Positions 26,592 through 35,350 of a stretch of 64,000 nucleotides of DNA are shown here, piece after piece. The notes beneath the pieces were generated by a model. It made no database searches, was not told the origin of the DNA, and saw only the letters and a list, made by a program, of their open reading frames with translations. Positions within the stretch are counted from its first letter, which is position 1, and each line of letters starts with the position of its first letter. A program made the position numbers and the translations under genes. Source of the DNA: Desulfovibrio sp. (GTDB taxonomy: Bacteria > Desulfobacterota > Desulfovibrionia > Desulfovibrionales > Desulfovibrionaceae); NCBI GenBank assembly GCA_017415765.1, contig JAFQED010000032.1, positions 89,728-153,727 on the forward strand. The letters are read 5' to 3'.

Positions 26592-26621
26592 CAAAGGGCC
26601 AGCCTTGAAGGCTGGCCCTTT
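26592..26621. terminator. Bidirectional terminator
   Basis: CAAAGGGCCAGCC and GGCTGGCCCTTTG pair around a 4-base loop between the lipoprotein gene and the convergent propeller gene. Confidence 0.85.
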
Positions 26622-26651
26622 GTATGTCGATGGCTTTTCCGTAACGCAATT

Positions 26652-27614
26652 TCAGGCTTCTGTACCATACTCCACTGGCAGCTCGCAACGGGGAGGGAAT
26701 ATGCCTTCTGCCTCCAGTTCAGGGGCCTGCAGGAGGGTTTGGCAAATGCCCGGCATAAGGACTGCATCCCAGGGGATGATGTCGTAAATTTCTCCCGGCC
26801 CGCCTACAGGCAGGGTGTCCACCTGGCCGGTATCTGTCAGGTAGTAGAGCGTCATGCCCTGTCCCTCTTCCCGACGTCTGGAGGAACCCCCCAGCAGCCA
26901 GCCATCCTCAAGCCGCAGACAGCCCCGCAGAAAGTGACTGTCCGTGATATGCCAGCGCATGGTTTCCTGCAGTCTGCCGTATTCGTCCGGCGAGAAGCGG
27001 AACAATGCCCCCTCGGCAGAGGAACAGCAATAGACATCCCCCTGCCAAGCTGACAGGGAATGAGGACAGTTCAACCCGCTGGCAACAATGCGCGCCAGGG
27101 TTTTGCCTTCGTGCCGTCTGATATGGTAGAGACAGCCCCAGCCCTCTGCCTTCCAGTTGAAGCTGCTACGCTTCCATTGTCTGAAGGGTTGATAGTTGAA
27201 GGCTGAAGCCAGCAGCCCGTCACGCCACGAAATAAAATCATTCAGGTGGATGGCGTCTTCCGGCAGTTCCTGTTCCCAGCCTTCCAGCGGGGAAAGGGAC
27301 GCCACACATTTTTCGCCGTGCAGCAGCAAAATTCGAGAGTTGCCGGTATCTGCCACAGCAAGGCTATCTTCTCCCACGGGTTTGACGCTGTGAGCATAGT
27401 TGTGATGTGGCCCGGGCATACGAATGCGCTGGATGCCGGATGGATCCAGTCGCTGCACTAGAGCATCAGTTGCAGCCCACAATGCACCCTGATGCCAGGT
27501 AATGCCACAGACCCTGAGGACATTGGCCGGGCAGTACCAAAAAGGGACTTTAGCAGCCACGTCATAGCCTATGAGGGAAACCGTGCTGTTGACGCAGCCC
27601 AAAAGTACACGCAT
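26652..27614 (-). CDS. Probable beta-propeller protein of unknown function (TIGR03032/DUF4915-like)
   Basis: 320 residues, no signal peptide. Repeats of aromatic/Gly-rich beta-strand sequence suggest a propeller. Fixed motifs include GPHHNYAHSV, LAVADTGNSRILLL, AIHLNDFISWRDGLL, CPHSLSAWQGDVYCCSS and GPGEIYDIIPW; the His, Asn and Asp in them could form a metal or active site. The pattern resembles the uncharacterised TIGR03032/DUF4915 group, recalled from memory. It stands alone between a terminator and a large palindrome. Confidence 0.6.
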   Translation of the reverse strand: MRVLLGCVNSTVSLIGYDVAAKVPFWYCPANVLRVCGITWHQGALWAATDALVQRLDPSGIQRIRMPGPHHNYAHSVKPVGEDSLAVADTGNSRILLLHGEKCVASLSPLEGWEQELPEDAIHLNDFISWRDGLLASAFNYQPFRQWKRSSFNWKAEGWGCLYHIRRHEGKTLARIVASGLNCPHSLSAWQGDVYCCSSAEGALFRFSPDEYGRLQETMRWHITDSHFLRGCLRLEDGWLLGGSSRRREEGQGMTLYYLTDTGQVDTLPVGGPGEIYDIIPWDAVLMPGICQTLLQAPELEAEGIFPPRCELPVEYGTEA

Positions 27615-27642
27615 GGTTTTGTCCCCGCTGTCTGATGATGGG

Positions 27643-27672
27643 CTGCCCCGGTGCTGGTCAGCACCGGGGCAG
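27643..27672. repeat. Perfect 14-bp inverted repeat
   Basis: CTGCCCCGGTGCTG and CAGCACCGGGGCAG separated by two bases, in the spacer between two minus-strand genes. No T run on the minus strand, so it is either a weak terminator for pgl or a protein-binding palindrome. Confidence 0.7.
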
Positions 27673-27739
27673 TATCTTCTTGCTTGAACAGCATATCGTC
27701 AGATGGCAGATTTACTCTCTGCGGAGGCTTTCGCCAAAT

Positions 27740-28486
27740 CTACACGCCCATAGCGGCGGCTTCATCAACGATCCAGATCAGTTCGCCAAAGCTGGGGCGC
27801 ACCATCTGCGCTGGCAGTGTCGGTTCGGCCAGCAGGTTCAGGGCATTGGAAAGTCCCTGGTATTTTTCCTTTCCGTTGACCAGGAACATGCAGCAGCGCG
27901 CATTGTTGATGACCGGCAGGGTAAGGGTCAGGCGATCGCCCTTGCGTTCGGGCACATACTGGTCAATGACCAGACGTTTCTTTTCGGCAAGCGCGGGAGA
28001 ATTGGGGAAGATGGAGCCGGTATGGCCGTCCTCCCCCATGCCCAGCAGGATGAAATCGAAACGGGGCAGCTCATTTGGCTCAAGGTTGAAGTCCTGCCGA
28101 ATGATATCCTCATACTTGGCGGCGGCAGCTTCGGGCTCTGTATCACCACGCATACGGAAGAAATGCGTAGCCGGAACCCGGCTGAGCAATTCACGCCGTG
28201 CCAGGCCATAGTTACTTTCGGGGTGATCCGGCCCCACGCAGCGTTCATCTACCCAGAAAAAGGTCATTTTGTCCCACGGCAGACGATCGGCCCAGTCTTT
28301 GCCCGAAAGCAGCCGGAAGAGCGGAATAGGGGATTGCCCACCGGATATGGCTATGCGGAACGCCCCCCGTTCCGTGATGGCTTCCTCACAGGCAGCGGCC
28401 AGAATGTGGGCGGCACGCTCGGCCATGGCAGCGGGGTCTTTGTGGATGTGGACGGACAAATGGATGGAACGGCTGCGGCCTTTCAT
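27740..28486 (-). CDS. pgl: 6-phosphogluconolactonase
   Basis: 248 residues; AAGGAGCTGTCC precedes the ATG. SugarP isomerase fold with GGQSPIPLFRLL (phosphate binding), FFWVDERCVGPDHPESNY and LGMGEDGHTGSIFP, all diagnostic of the NagB-like Pgl family. Hydrolyses 6-phosphogluconolactone in the oxidative pentose phosphate pathway. No glucose-6-phosphate dehydrogenase gene is adjacent. Confidence 0.93.
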   Translation of the reverse strand: MKGRSRSIHLSVHIHKDPAAMAERAAHILAAACEEAITERGAFRIAISGGQSPIPLFRLLSGKDWADRLPWDKMTFFWVDERCVGPDHPESNYGLARRELLSRVPATHFFRMRGDTEPEAAAAKYEDIIRQDFNLEPNELPRFDFILLGMGEDGHTGSIFPNSPALAEKKRLVIDQYVPERKGDRLTLTLPVINNARCCMFLVNGKEKYQGLSNALNLLAEPTLPAQMVRPSFGELIWIVDEAAAMGV

Positions 28487-28633
28487 GGACAGCTCCTTGC
28501 AGACAAGATATGGAAGGTATTACAGACGATTTTTTTTATCATGCCACAGAAGCCCACAGGAAGAAAGTCCCTTTATGCTGTATAGCCCACCTGTTTTTTT
28601 CTCCCGCTCAACCTCTGTGCCGCCTGGCTGTAC

Positions 28634-29767
28634 TCAGTCTGTAAAGATGGGCTTGAGGCACAGGCCATGCGGATGCTGATGTTGGTGTACCGCACAGGGC
28701 GGCAAGGCTGGGGGCAGGTCTTCCACGTGCAGCACTTCGGCAGAACTCAGGCTGAGGGTCCTCCAGATCGCCGTACTTGTGAGCTGCCCTGCGGCCAGCA
28801 CGCGCTTCCCCTCCTCGCTTTGTGCGTCCAGCTCAATAGTCCAGTGCCGATCCAGCTCTGCTCCGGGAGGGATATCACAGGAGGCATTGAGGATACGCCG
28901 CAGAACCAGCTGCCCGGCTGTATCCTTGAGGCTCAGATCCAGCGCGATGTTTTTCACCGTCAGCGTACTGGCATTGTGTCCCATCGTATGGGCCACAACC
29001 AGCAGGGTCTTCTGGTCTGAGAGCAGGCCCGCACTGGCGGTGCAGGAGCGCAGGGGCAGGGTGGATTCCATCCGCTTCAGGACGCTGGAACGCTTGTTAA
29101 CCAGGATGGCATGGCGGGCCTCCAGTCGGCGCAACACTGCTGTGCGAAATTGCAAGGCAAGCTCTTTGGCATTGACGAGGTTGCGCACGATCCAGCCATC
29201 GGGAGTGCGCAGCAGCCGCAGGATGGGCGTATATGTCTCCTTGAGCATGGGATGCCGGATGACAGCATGGAGCAGTGCGCTGTTTTCGTCCACCTTGTCC
29301 AGCTTGAGGCTGGTGGCAAACTGCGCCATGAAATCGGACGGCAGGATCTGGAGGGGGTGCATCAGGAGGCTTGCTTCATCAGCAGCTTCCTCCTTTTTTT
29401 TGCCTTCACCACTGTCCTTGCCCAGGGAGGCCCGGAGCAGATGGGTTTGGATGATGGACTTGAGGCTATGGATCTGGTCTTCTCCTGCCCGGTAGAAGGG
29501 GAAGGCCTCGGCCGTGGCTGTGGCCAGTTCTTCGGCCACAGTGTTGAAGTCCACCCGGACGGCCAGCTCTTCAGCCGACGGAGGGGTCAGTGCCTGTTGC
29601 AGACCAACAAAGGCAAACTGGCAGCTTTGGCGGTACTGGTAATAGCCCCAACTGTAGTAGCCCCCTACCGCCAGCAGGGCAACCAGCAGCAGGGCAAGCA
29701 GCCTGTGCGTGTGTCGGCTGAGGGTGGATTTGGCCGATCCAAACAGAGAGGATAACGACAGTTTCAT
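28634..29767 (-). CDS. Membrane-anchored protein of unknown function (DUF2939-like N terminus)
   Basis: 377 residues from the ATG at 29767, which overlaps the methyltransferase stop by 4 bases; a longer frame to 29914 is unlikely. One membrane helix at about residues 22-42, then a periplasmic part. The segment following the helix (YYQYRQSCQFAFVGLQQAL, VRVDFNTVAEELA) recalls DUF2939 proteins. The middle has a Lys/Glu-rich stretch and the C terminus ends His/Pro-rich. Function unknown; coupled to the upstream methyltransferase gene. Confidence 0.65.
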   Translation of the reverse strand: MKLSLSSLFGSAKSTLSRHTHRLLALLLVALLAVGGYYSWGYYQYRQSCQFAFVGLQQALTPPSAEELAVRVDFNTVAEELATATAEAFPFYRAGEDQIHSLKSIIQTHLLRASLGKDSGEGKKKEEAADEASLLMHPLQILPSDFMAQFATSLKLDKVDENSALLHAVIRHPMLKETYTPILRLLRTPDGWIVRNLVNAKELALQFRTAVLRRLEARHAILVNKRSSVLKRMESTLPLRSCTASAGLLSDQKTLLVVAHTMGHNASTLTVKNIALDLSLKDTAGQLVLRRILNASCDIPPGAELDRHWTIELDAQSEEGKRVLAAGQLTSTAIWRTLSLSSAEVLHVEDLPPALPPCAVHQHQHPHGLCLKPIFTD

Positions 29768-30522
29768 AGGCTGCTCCGCCGAAGGTTGACTGTGTCCGGG
29801 GTGTTGCCAAACTCCATGACAGGTTCGGGCTTGCGCAGGGCTTCCTGCCGCAATCGCAGGGGCAGACCTCGCCGACCCGGTAGAGGGGCCAGGTCTAATC
29901 TGATGATACACCATGCCCCCAGCGGCAGCCTGGCCAGCCAGCCGTTACAGGCGGCAAGCGGGCATTGCCTGTTCCAGCTTCCCAGTGGCCCAGTGAGCGT
30001 GGCATGGATGCTGCGGGCAAAGGCTTCCAGTCGCTGCAAGCGTTGCCAGACGTACCACCATGACATGGGCCGTGCGGGCCACGGCATGGTGCGCAGACTC
30101 AGGCAGCGTAAAAGAGCCGGCAGACTTGCCCGATTCCAGAAAGTTACAGCCAGTCCGCGTGCTGCCACGCGGTGGGCTTCCTGCAAGGTAGGCATGATGT
30201 CCGGGCCAGGTTTTTCCAGATGCAGCACGGCCCAGTCAAAGTGTCTGTCGGCAAAGGGCAGGTGATCAGTGGCCGCTGCCACCACTTCAACCCCCTTCGG
30301 GGCTCTGGCCTGAGCCGTAGCTCGTGCTTCTGCTTCATGTTCCGTGGCTGTCAGGTCAAAGCCGCATTGCCAGAACAGGGGCAAAAAATTCCCCCTGCCA
30401 CAGTCTATTTCCACAAGGCTCGTACCGCGCCGGGGCCAAGCGGCAAGGGCATGCAACAAAAGGCGTTTTTGCATGTCCTGTGCGAAGCGGGCCTCTGGCC
30501 CGGAAAACCAGCGTTGTCTCAT
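29764..30522 (-). CDS. SAM-dependent methyltransferase, class I
   Basis: 252 residues. The SAM-binding motif region reads SLVEIDCGRGNFLPLFWQCG, with LTATEHE (acidic residue for ribose) and ADRHFDWAVLHLE as motifs II-IV, matching Methyltransf_11-type enzymes. The C-terminal half is Arg/Trp/Leu-rich. The motif I Gly pattern (DCGRG) is slightly altered from E/DxGxGxG. Substrate unknown. Operon with the following membrane-anchored protein. Confidence 0.75.
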   Translation of the reverse strand: MRQRWFSGPEARFAQDMQKRLLLHALAAWPRRGTSLVEIDCGRGNFLPLFWQCGFDLTATEHEAEARATAQARAPKGVEVVAAATDHLPFADRHFDWAVLHLEKPGPDIMPTLQEAHRVAARGLAVTFWNRASLPALLRCLSLRTMPWPARPMSWWYVWQRLQRLEAFARSIHATLTGPLGSWNRQCPLAACNGWLARLPLGAWCIIRLDLAPLPGRRGLPLRLRQEALRKPEPVMEFGNTPDTVNLRRSSL

Positions 30523-30605
30523 TGGCCCGGTGCATCTCCTTCAACGTCCATATGGCCGTTGTACCCCTGTACTATTTGACAAAGCAGGCAAAAAGGCAAG
30601 ACCCC

Positions 30606-31739
30606 TTATCGAGGGGCGCGCAAGGTCAGCTCCGTAATTTCTGATGGTACAAGCAGTCGCAGCGGAAAGCCCGGCCAGAGCGCACAGCCGGAACTGACAT
30701 AGAGCAGATGTGCTCCCAGCTGATAGACCCCCGCCCGGAAGCCATCATTGAAGGCAGCCACCACAAGATCCAGGCCTGCCACCTGTCCACCGTGGGTGTG
30801 CCCTGAAAGCTGAATATCCACGCCAGCCTCAACGCTCCTGGGGAACAGCGCAGGGCGGTGGGCCAGCAGGATACGGAGGGCGTCCGGCGGTGCGCCAGTC
30901 AGGGCCTTGCCAATATCGGGGAGGGGCAGCCCGAAACGCTGGGCAGCCGGATCCGTAACCCCGGCCATAACCACTGCCTGTCCCTTTACGTCCAGCACCA
31001 TATGGCTGTTCTCCAGCAAATGCAGACCCAGGTCACGGCTGGCCTGTGCCCACCTGGCATAGCCCCAGTAGTACTCGTGATTACCCAGACAGGAAAAGAC
31101 CCCCAGCGGCGCATGCAGAGAGCGCAGTGGGCTGAGGTCTTCTGCCAGTTCATCGGGCTGTCCGTCGGCCAGATCGCCGGTGATGCAAATAAGATCGGGC
31201 TTGAGGGCATTGGTGGTCTTGACGATGGATGCCACCCAGTCCCGCTGGAAACTTGTGCTGATGTGCAGGTCTGAAAGCTGGACGATACGGAGTCCGTCAA
31301 GGGCGCGTGGCAGATGTGGCACTTCAAGACGGATATGGCGTACCTCTGGCACACGTAAGCCCTGCCAGGTGGCCACAGTAGCCAGCAGCACCGCGATCAG
31401 GCTCAGGCCGATCAGCCAACGTCCGGCAGACAGGCGGCACGCGGGCAAGCCCGGTCGCCAGTGGCGGGCCAGCAGCCAGCCCAATGCAAACAGGTCTCGC
31501 AGCAGGCAAAGCACAGTGAGAAAGACCACAGTGCCGTGGCTGATGCCTGTGGCAATCATGGCCCAGCGCGGCAGGGGCGGAGTGAATGTGCCGTAAAAAA
31601 ATTCAAAAAGTGGATATTTGGCCGAGCAGACTATCAGGATAGCGGCAAGAACGAGCTTGAGCCAAAGAGGACGGCGCAAAGGCACGATAAGTCGGATGAT
31701 CAGATAGAGAGGGAGAACGGTGGCAAGAAGGCGCAGCAT
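30606..31739 (-). CDS. Membrane-anchored metallophosphoesterase (YkuE-like)
   Basis: 377 residues if started at the ATG at 31739 (GGAG 11 bases upstream); a start at 31796 gives 396 residues but lies inside a long hairpin. Four N-terminal membrane helices are followed by a calcineurin-like domain with all metal-binding motifs: LSDLHIS, TGDLADG, GNHEYYWG, and SGHTHGGQ near the C terminus. The family acts on phosphoesters, including UDP-diacylglucosamine-type lipids; the substrate here is not evident. Confidence 0.85.
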   Translation of the reverse strand: MLRLLATVLPLYLIIRLIVPLRRPLWLKLVLAAILIVCSAKYPLFEFFYGTFTPPLPRWAMIATGISHGTVVFLTVLCLLRDLFALGWLLARHWRPGLPACRLSAGRWLIGLSLIAVLLATVATWQGLRVPEVRHIRLEVPHLPRALDGLRIVQLSDLHISTSFQRDWVASIVKTTNALKPDLICITGDLADGQPDELAEDLSPLRSLHAPLGVFSCLGNHEYYWGYARWAQASRDLGLHLLENSHMVLDVKGQAVVMAGVTDPAAQRFGLPLPDIGKALTGAPPDALRILLAHRPALFPRSVEAGVDIQLSGHTHGGQVAGLDLVVAAFNDGFRAGVYQLGAHLLYVSSGCALWPGFPLRLLVPSEITELTLRAPR

Positions 31740-31775
31740 GGCAACATGATCTCCAAAAAAGACCATAAGGATAAA

Positions 31776-31810
31776 GCGGACAGCAGGGAAATCCATTTCC
31801 TGCTGTCCGC
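31776..31810 (-). terminator. Long hairpin downstream of ridA
   Basis: GCGGACAGCAGG and CCTGCTGTCCGC are the outer arms of a stem of about 16 bp that extends inward with only one unpaired base. It lies 47 bases after the ridA stop. A T-rich but broken tail follows on the minus strand. Probably the ridA terminator, or a hairpin in the leader of the phosphoesterase gene. Confidence 0.6.
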
Positions 31811-31856
31811 CTGTGAAGCAATATGTATGCCGCTCCCTTGCGAAGTGCAGATAAGG

Positions 31857-32240
31857 TCAGCCAAGCACGGCAATGGCCTCTATCTCCACCTGCGCGCCAA
31901 GGGGCAGGGCAGCTACCTGCACACAGGAACGGGCCGGACAGGGAGCTGTGAAATACTCCTTGTACACGGCGTTGACTTCAGGAAAGTCCCTGATGTCTGC
32001 CAGAAAGACCGTGGTTTTGACCACATCCCCAAGGCCAAGACTCTTGGCAGCCAGTACGGCGGCCAGATTACGGCAAACCTGTGCGGTCTGGGCGCGGATG
32101 TCACCTTCCACCAGTTTGCCTGTGGTCGGATCCAGCGGAACCTGCCCTGAACAGAATACCAAGCCATGGGCAACAACGGCCTGGCTGTAAGGGCCAACAG
32201 CGGCCGGGGCCTTGTCGGTGCTGATAATTGCCTTTTTCAT
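31857..32240 (-). CDS. ridA: RidA-family enamine/imine deaminase
   Basis: 127 residues, the usual length. VGPYSQAVVAHGLVFCSGQVPLDP and the C-terminal PARSCVQVAALPLGAQVEIEAIAV include the catalytic Arg. Removes reactive 2-aminoacrylate and related intermediates from PLP enzymes. It starts 18 bases after the aromatic amino-acid permease gene, so the two are probably co-transcribed. Confidence 0.95.
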   Translation of the reverse strand: MKKAIISTDKAPAAVGPYSQAVVAHGLVFCSGQVPLDPTTGKLVEGDIRAQTAQVCRNLAAVLAAKSLGLGDVVKTTVFLADIRDFPEVNAVYKEYFTAPCPARSCVQVAALPLGAQVEIEAIAVLG

Positions 32241-32258
32241 GCCTGTATCCTCACAAAA

Positions 32259-33488
32259 CTATTTGTACATGGGCAGGAGGTCAAATACAAAGAGTGTGTG
32301 ACATATGGCCACCACGACTCCGTATACCAGCAAAAGAGTGATGAGCAGGCTGCCCCCCCGCACACGGTAGCCGTGGGCAGCAAAACGGCTGCGTGCGGCC
32401 TTGAGCAACAGGGCCGGCACAATGACGGACCAGAAGGCCGCAGCCAGCCCAGCCCAGCCGATGGCCAGCAGGAAGCCGTCCGGCCAGAGCAGACCGCAGA
32501 TAACGGGCGGGGCAAAGGTCACCAGCAGGGTCTTGCTGCGTCCAAGGCGGCTGTCATCAAACTTGCAGAGGTCGGCAATGTAGTCAAAAAGCCCAAGGCC
32601 CGCTCCAAGGAAGGACGTAGCCACAGCCAGCAGCCCAAAGGTTTCCAGTATCCGCAGGATGAAACTGCCATCAAGGTTGCTGCCCGCAGCCTGCATCAGA
32701 TTGCCCACATTGCCGCCAGCGGCAATGACATCCTTGAACTGTTCGCGGGGGATAAGTCCATCAGCGGCAGTGATCCAGCAAAAATAGCAGACCAGGGCCA
32801 TCAGCGTACCCGCAAGCAGACATTTGTTGATAGTACGGCCGTCACGCCCCATGTATTTGACAAGGCTGGGTACCGAGGCATGGAAGCAGAAGGAGGTCAG
32901 ATAGCTGGAGACAGCCCCCCAGATAAAAATCGCCTCGCCGCCACTGCCCGCGCTGTCCAGCAGGGTAGAAAGACGCAGGTTGCCCAGCATCCCGCTGACA
33001 GAGATGACAAAGGTCAGCACCATGCCACCCATCAGCAGCACCGAAAAGCGATCCACTGCACGCGAACTCCACCAGATACAGGCAGCCAGCAAAAGGGCAA
33101 AGAACAGACTGGAAAGGATGCGCGGCGGGGCAGTGCCAAGGAAGGGCGTAAGGCTTTGCTGGATGATGGAACCGCCACCGCTCACATAGGCGTACACCAG
33201 GATATAGAGCACAAAGGCCACGGCAATACCGTTGGCGGCACTCCAGGCAGGGCCAAGCAGATCCCGCACCAGGGTATGGAAGCTGTCACCGGGCTGGTAG
33301 TGGAGGTTGACTTCCAGCAGGGCCTGGCTGGCTCGGTACATAAAAAACCAGGATACCAGCAGCAGGGCCGTGGACCAGTAAAACCACATACCGGCCGAAA
33401 TCATGGGCAGGGCCAGCATACCTGCGCCGATGGCCGTACCGGCCACCAGCATGGATCCGCCAAGGACGGCGGTAAAGGATGTCTTCAT
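32259..33488 (-). CDS. Aromatic amino-acid permease (TyrP/TnaB/Mtr-like)
   Basis: 409 residues, eleven hydrophobic segments. The N terminus GGSMLVAGTAIGAGMLALPMISAGMWF is the signature of the hydroxy/aromatic amino acid permease family (HAAAP), and ASVPSLVKYMGRD and FLGAGLGLFDYIAD are also typical. Imports tyrosine, tryptophan or phenylalanine with protons. Which one cannot be read from the sequence. Pairing with RidA suggests the imported amino acid is degraded. Confidence 0.9.
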   Translation of the reverse strand: MKTSFTAVLGGSMLVAGTAIGAGMLALPMISAGMWFYWSTALLLVSWFFMYRASQALLEVNLHYQPGDSFHTLVRDLLGPAWSAANGIAVAFVLYILVYAYVSGGGSIIQQSLTPFLGTAPPRILSSLFFALLLAACIWWSSRAVDRFSVLLMGGMVLTFVISVSGMLGNLRLSTLLDSAGSGGEAIFIWGAVSSYLTSFCFHASVPSLVKYMGRDGRTINKCLLAGTLMALVCYFCWITAADGLIPREQFKDVIAAGGNVGNLMQAAGSNLDGSFILRILETFGLLAVATSFLGAGLGLFDYIADLCKFDDSRLGRSKTLLVTFAPPVICGLLWPDGFLLAIGWAGLAAAFWSVIVPALLLKAARSRFAAHGYRVRGGSLLITLLLVYGVVVAICHTLFVFDLLPMYK

Positions 33489-33618
33489 GGTATCACCTTT
33501 TGTGAGAGATAACGGCTCATAGTGGCAGAGAGTACAGGGCTTGGCAAGCGGACGGCTTGAGGCTAAGATATTTTTTTATTCCGGCCTGCCTGTTGCGGGC
33601 CGCAACGCCGAGGATGAC

Positions 33619-35301
33619 ATGAGCAACGAACCGGACAAAATTATTTATTCCATGATCCGCGTCTCCAAGCGGCATGGTCAAAAGGAAGTCCTGAAGGATA
33701 TTTCCCTTTCCTATTTTTATGGTGCAAAAATTGGTGTGCTGGGCCTCAACGGTGCGGGCAAATCCAGTCTGCTCAAGATTTTGGCAGGAGTGGATCAGTC
33801 CTTTGACGGCAAGACCGTACTGGCCCCCGGCTATACCATCGGCTATCTGGAGCAGGAGCCGCTGATCGGTGAAACCCGCACTGTACGAGAAGTAGCCGAG
33901 GAAGGCGTGGCAGAGCTGGCCGCCATTGCCAAAGAATTTGAGGAGATCAACGCCAGGTTTGCCGAGCCGATGGAAGCGGACGAAATGGACGCCCTCATCG
34001 CCCGGCAGGCCGAGGTGCAGGAGCTGATGGACGCCAAAAACGTCTGGGATCTGGACTCTCGGCTGGAAATGGCGATGGATGCACTGCGCTGTCCTCCCGC
34101 AGATATGACGGTGGACAAGATCTCCGGTGGTGAACGCCGCCGCGTGGCCCTCTGCCGTTTGCTGTTGCAATCCCCTGACATCCTGCTGCTGGACGAACCC
34201 ACCAACCATCTGGATGCCGAATCCGTAGCCTGGCTGGAGCGTTACCTCTCAACCTTCCCCGGTACGGTCATTGCCGTGACCCACGACCGTTATTTTCTTG
34301 ATAATGTTGCCGGCTGGATACTGGAGCTTGATCGTGGGCGCGGTATCCCGTGGAAGGGGAACTATTCTTCCTGGCTGGAGCAGAAGCAAAAGCGTCTTGC
34401 CGGAGAAGAAAAGGCCGAGGCTGAACGCCAGAAAACCCTTGCCCGTGAGCTGGAATGGATACGCATGTCGCCCAAGGGCCGCCATGCCAAGGGCAAGGCC
34501 CGTATCAACGCCTATGAGGCCATGCTCTCGCATGAAAGCGAAAAACGCGCCCCTGACCTTGAAATCTACATCCCGCCGGGACCACGGCTGGGCAAGAGCG
34601 TCATTGAGCTGAAGGACGTCAGCAAAAGCATGGGTGATCGACTGTTGATGGAAAACGTCAACGCCATTATCCCGGCCGGGGCCATCGTGGGCATCATCGG
34701 CCCCAATGGCGCGGGTAAAACCACCCTTTTCAGGATGCTGACCGGGGCAGAACAGCCTGACAGCGGCAGCCTCAGCGTGGGGGAAACCGTCAAGTTTGCC
34801 CATGTGGATCAGGGGCGCGAATCGCTCACACCGGGCAAGAGCGTCTATGAAATCATCAGCGATGGGGCTGAAGTCATCAAACTTGGTTCGCGTGAAATCA
34901 ATGCCCGCGCCTACTGTACGCGCTTCAACTTCCACGGGGCAGACCAGCAGAAAAAGGTGGACGTGCTCTCTGGCGGTGAACGCAACCGTCTGCACCTTGC
35001 GCGTATGCTGAAATCCGGTGCCAATGTGCTGCTGCTGGACGAACCCACCAACGATATCGATGTGAACACCATGCGTGCCCTTGAGGACGCTCTGGACAAT
35101 TTTGCCGGTTGCGCCCTCATCATCAGCCACGACCGCTGGTTCCTTGACCGGCTGGCCACCCATATGATAGCTTTTGAAGGGGATTCCAGCGTTACCTTTT
35201 TTGACGGCAACTTCTCGGAATACGAAGCCGACCGCAAAAAGCGTCTGGGCAAGGACGCCGAGACGCCGCATCGGCCCAAGTTCCGTAAGCTGACACGATA
35301 G
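33619..35301 (+). CDS. ettA: Energy-dependent translational throttle EttA (ABC-F)
   Basis: 560 residues from the ATG at 33619 (GAGGATGAC in front), close to the 555 of E. coli EttA; the frame extends upstream without family sequence. Two ABC domains: Walker A GLNGAGKSS and GPNGAGKTT, signatures SGGERRR and SGGERNR, Walker B LLLDEPTNHLD and LLLDEPTNDID. A charged linker of about 90 residues between them and an arm insert in domain 1 are as in EttA. No membrane helices. Binds the ribosomal E site and gates elongation with the ATP/ADP ratio. Confidence 0.95.
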   Translation: MSNEPDKIIYSMIRVSKRHGQKEVLKDISLSYFYGAKIGVLGLNGAGKSSLLKILAGVDQSFDGKTVLAPGYTIGYLEQEPLIGETRTVREVAEEGVAELAAIAKEFEEINARFAEPMEADEMDALIARQAEVQELMDAKNVWDLDSRLEMAMDALRCPPADMTVDKISGGERRRVALCRLLLQSPDILLLDEPTNHLDAESVAWLERYLSTFPGTVIAVTHDRYFLDNVAGWILELDRGRGIPWKGNYSSWLEQKQKRLAGEEKAEAERQKTLARELEWIRMSPKGRHAKGKARINAYEAMLSHESEKRAPDLEIYIPPGPRLGKSVIELKDVSKSMGDRLLMENVNAIIPAGAIVGIIGPNGAGKTTLFRMLTGAEQPDSGSLSVGETVKFAHVDQGRESLTPGKSVYEIISDGAEVIKLGSREINARAYCTRFNFHGADQQKKVDVLSGGERNRLHLARMLKSGANVLLLDEPTNDIDVNTMRALEDALDNFAGCALIISHDRWFLDRLATHMIAFEGDSSVTFFDGNFSEYEADRKKRLGKDAETPHRPKFRKLTR

Positions 35302-35350
35302 ACAGCCAATGTGCCGGGTTTTGCCCCGGCACGCTGCGTTTGGAGGTTAT

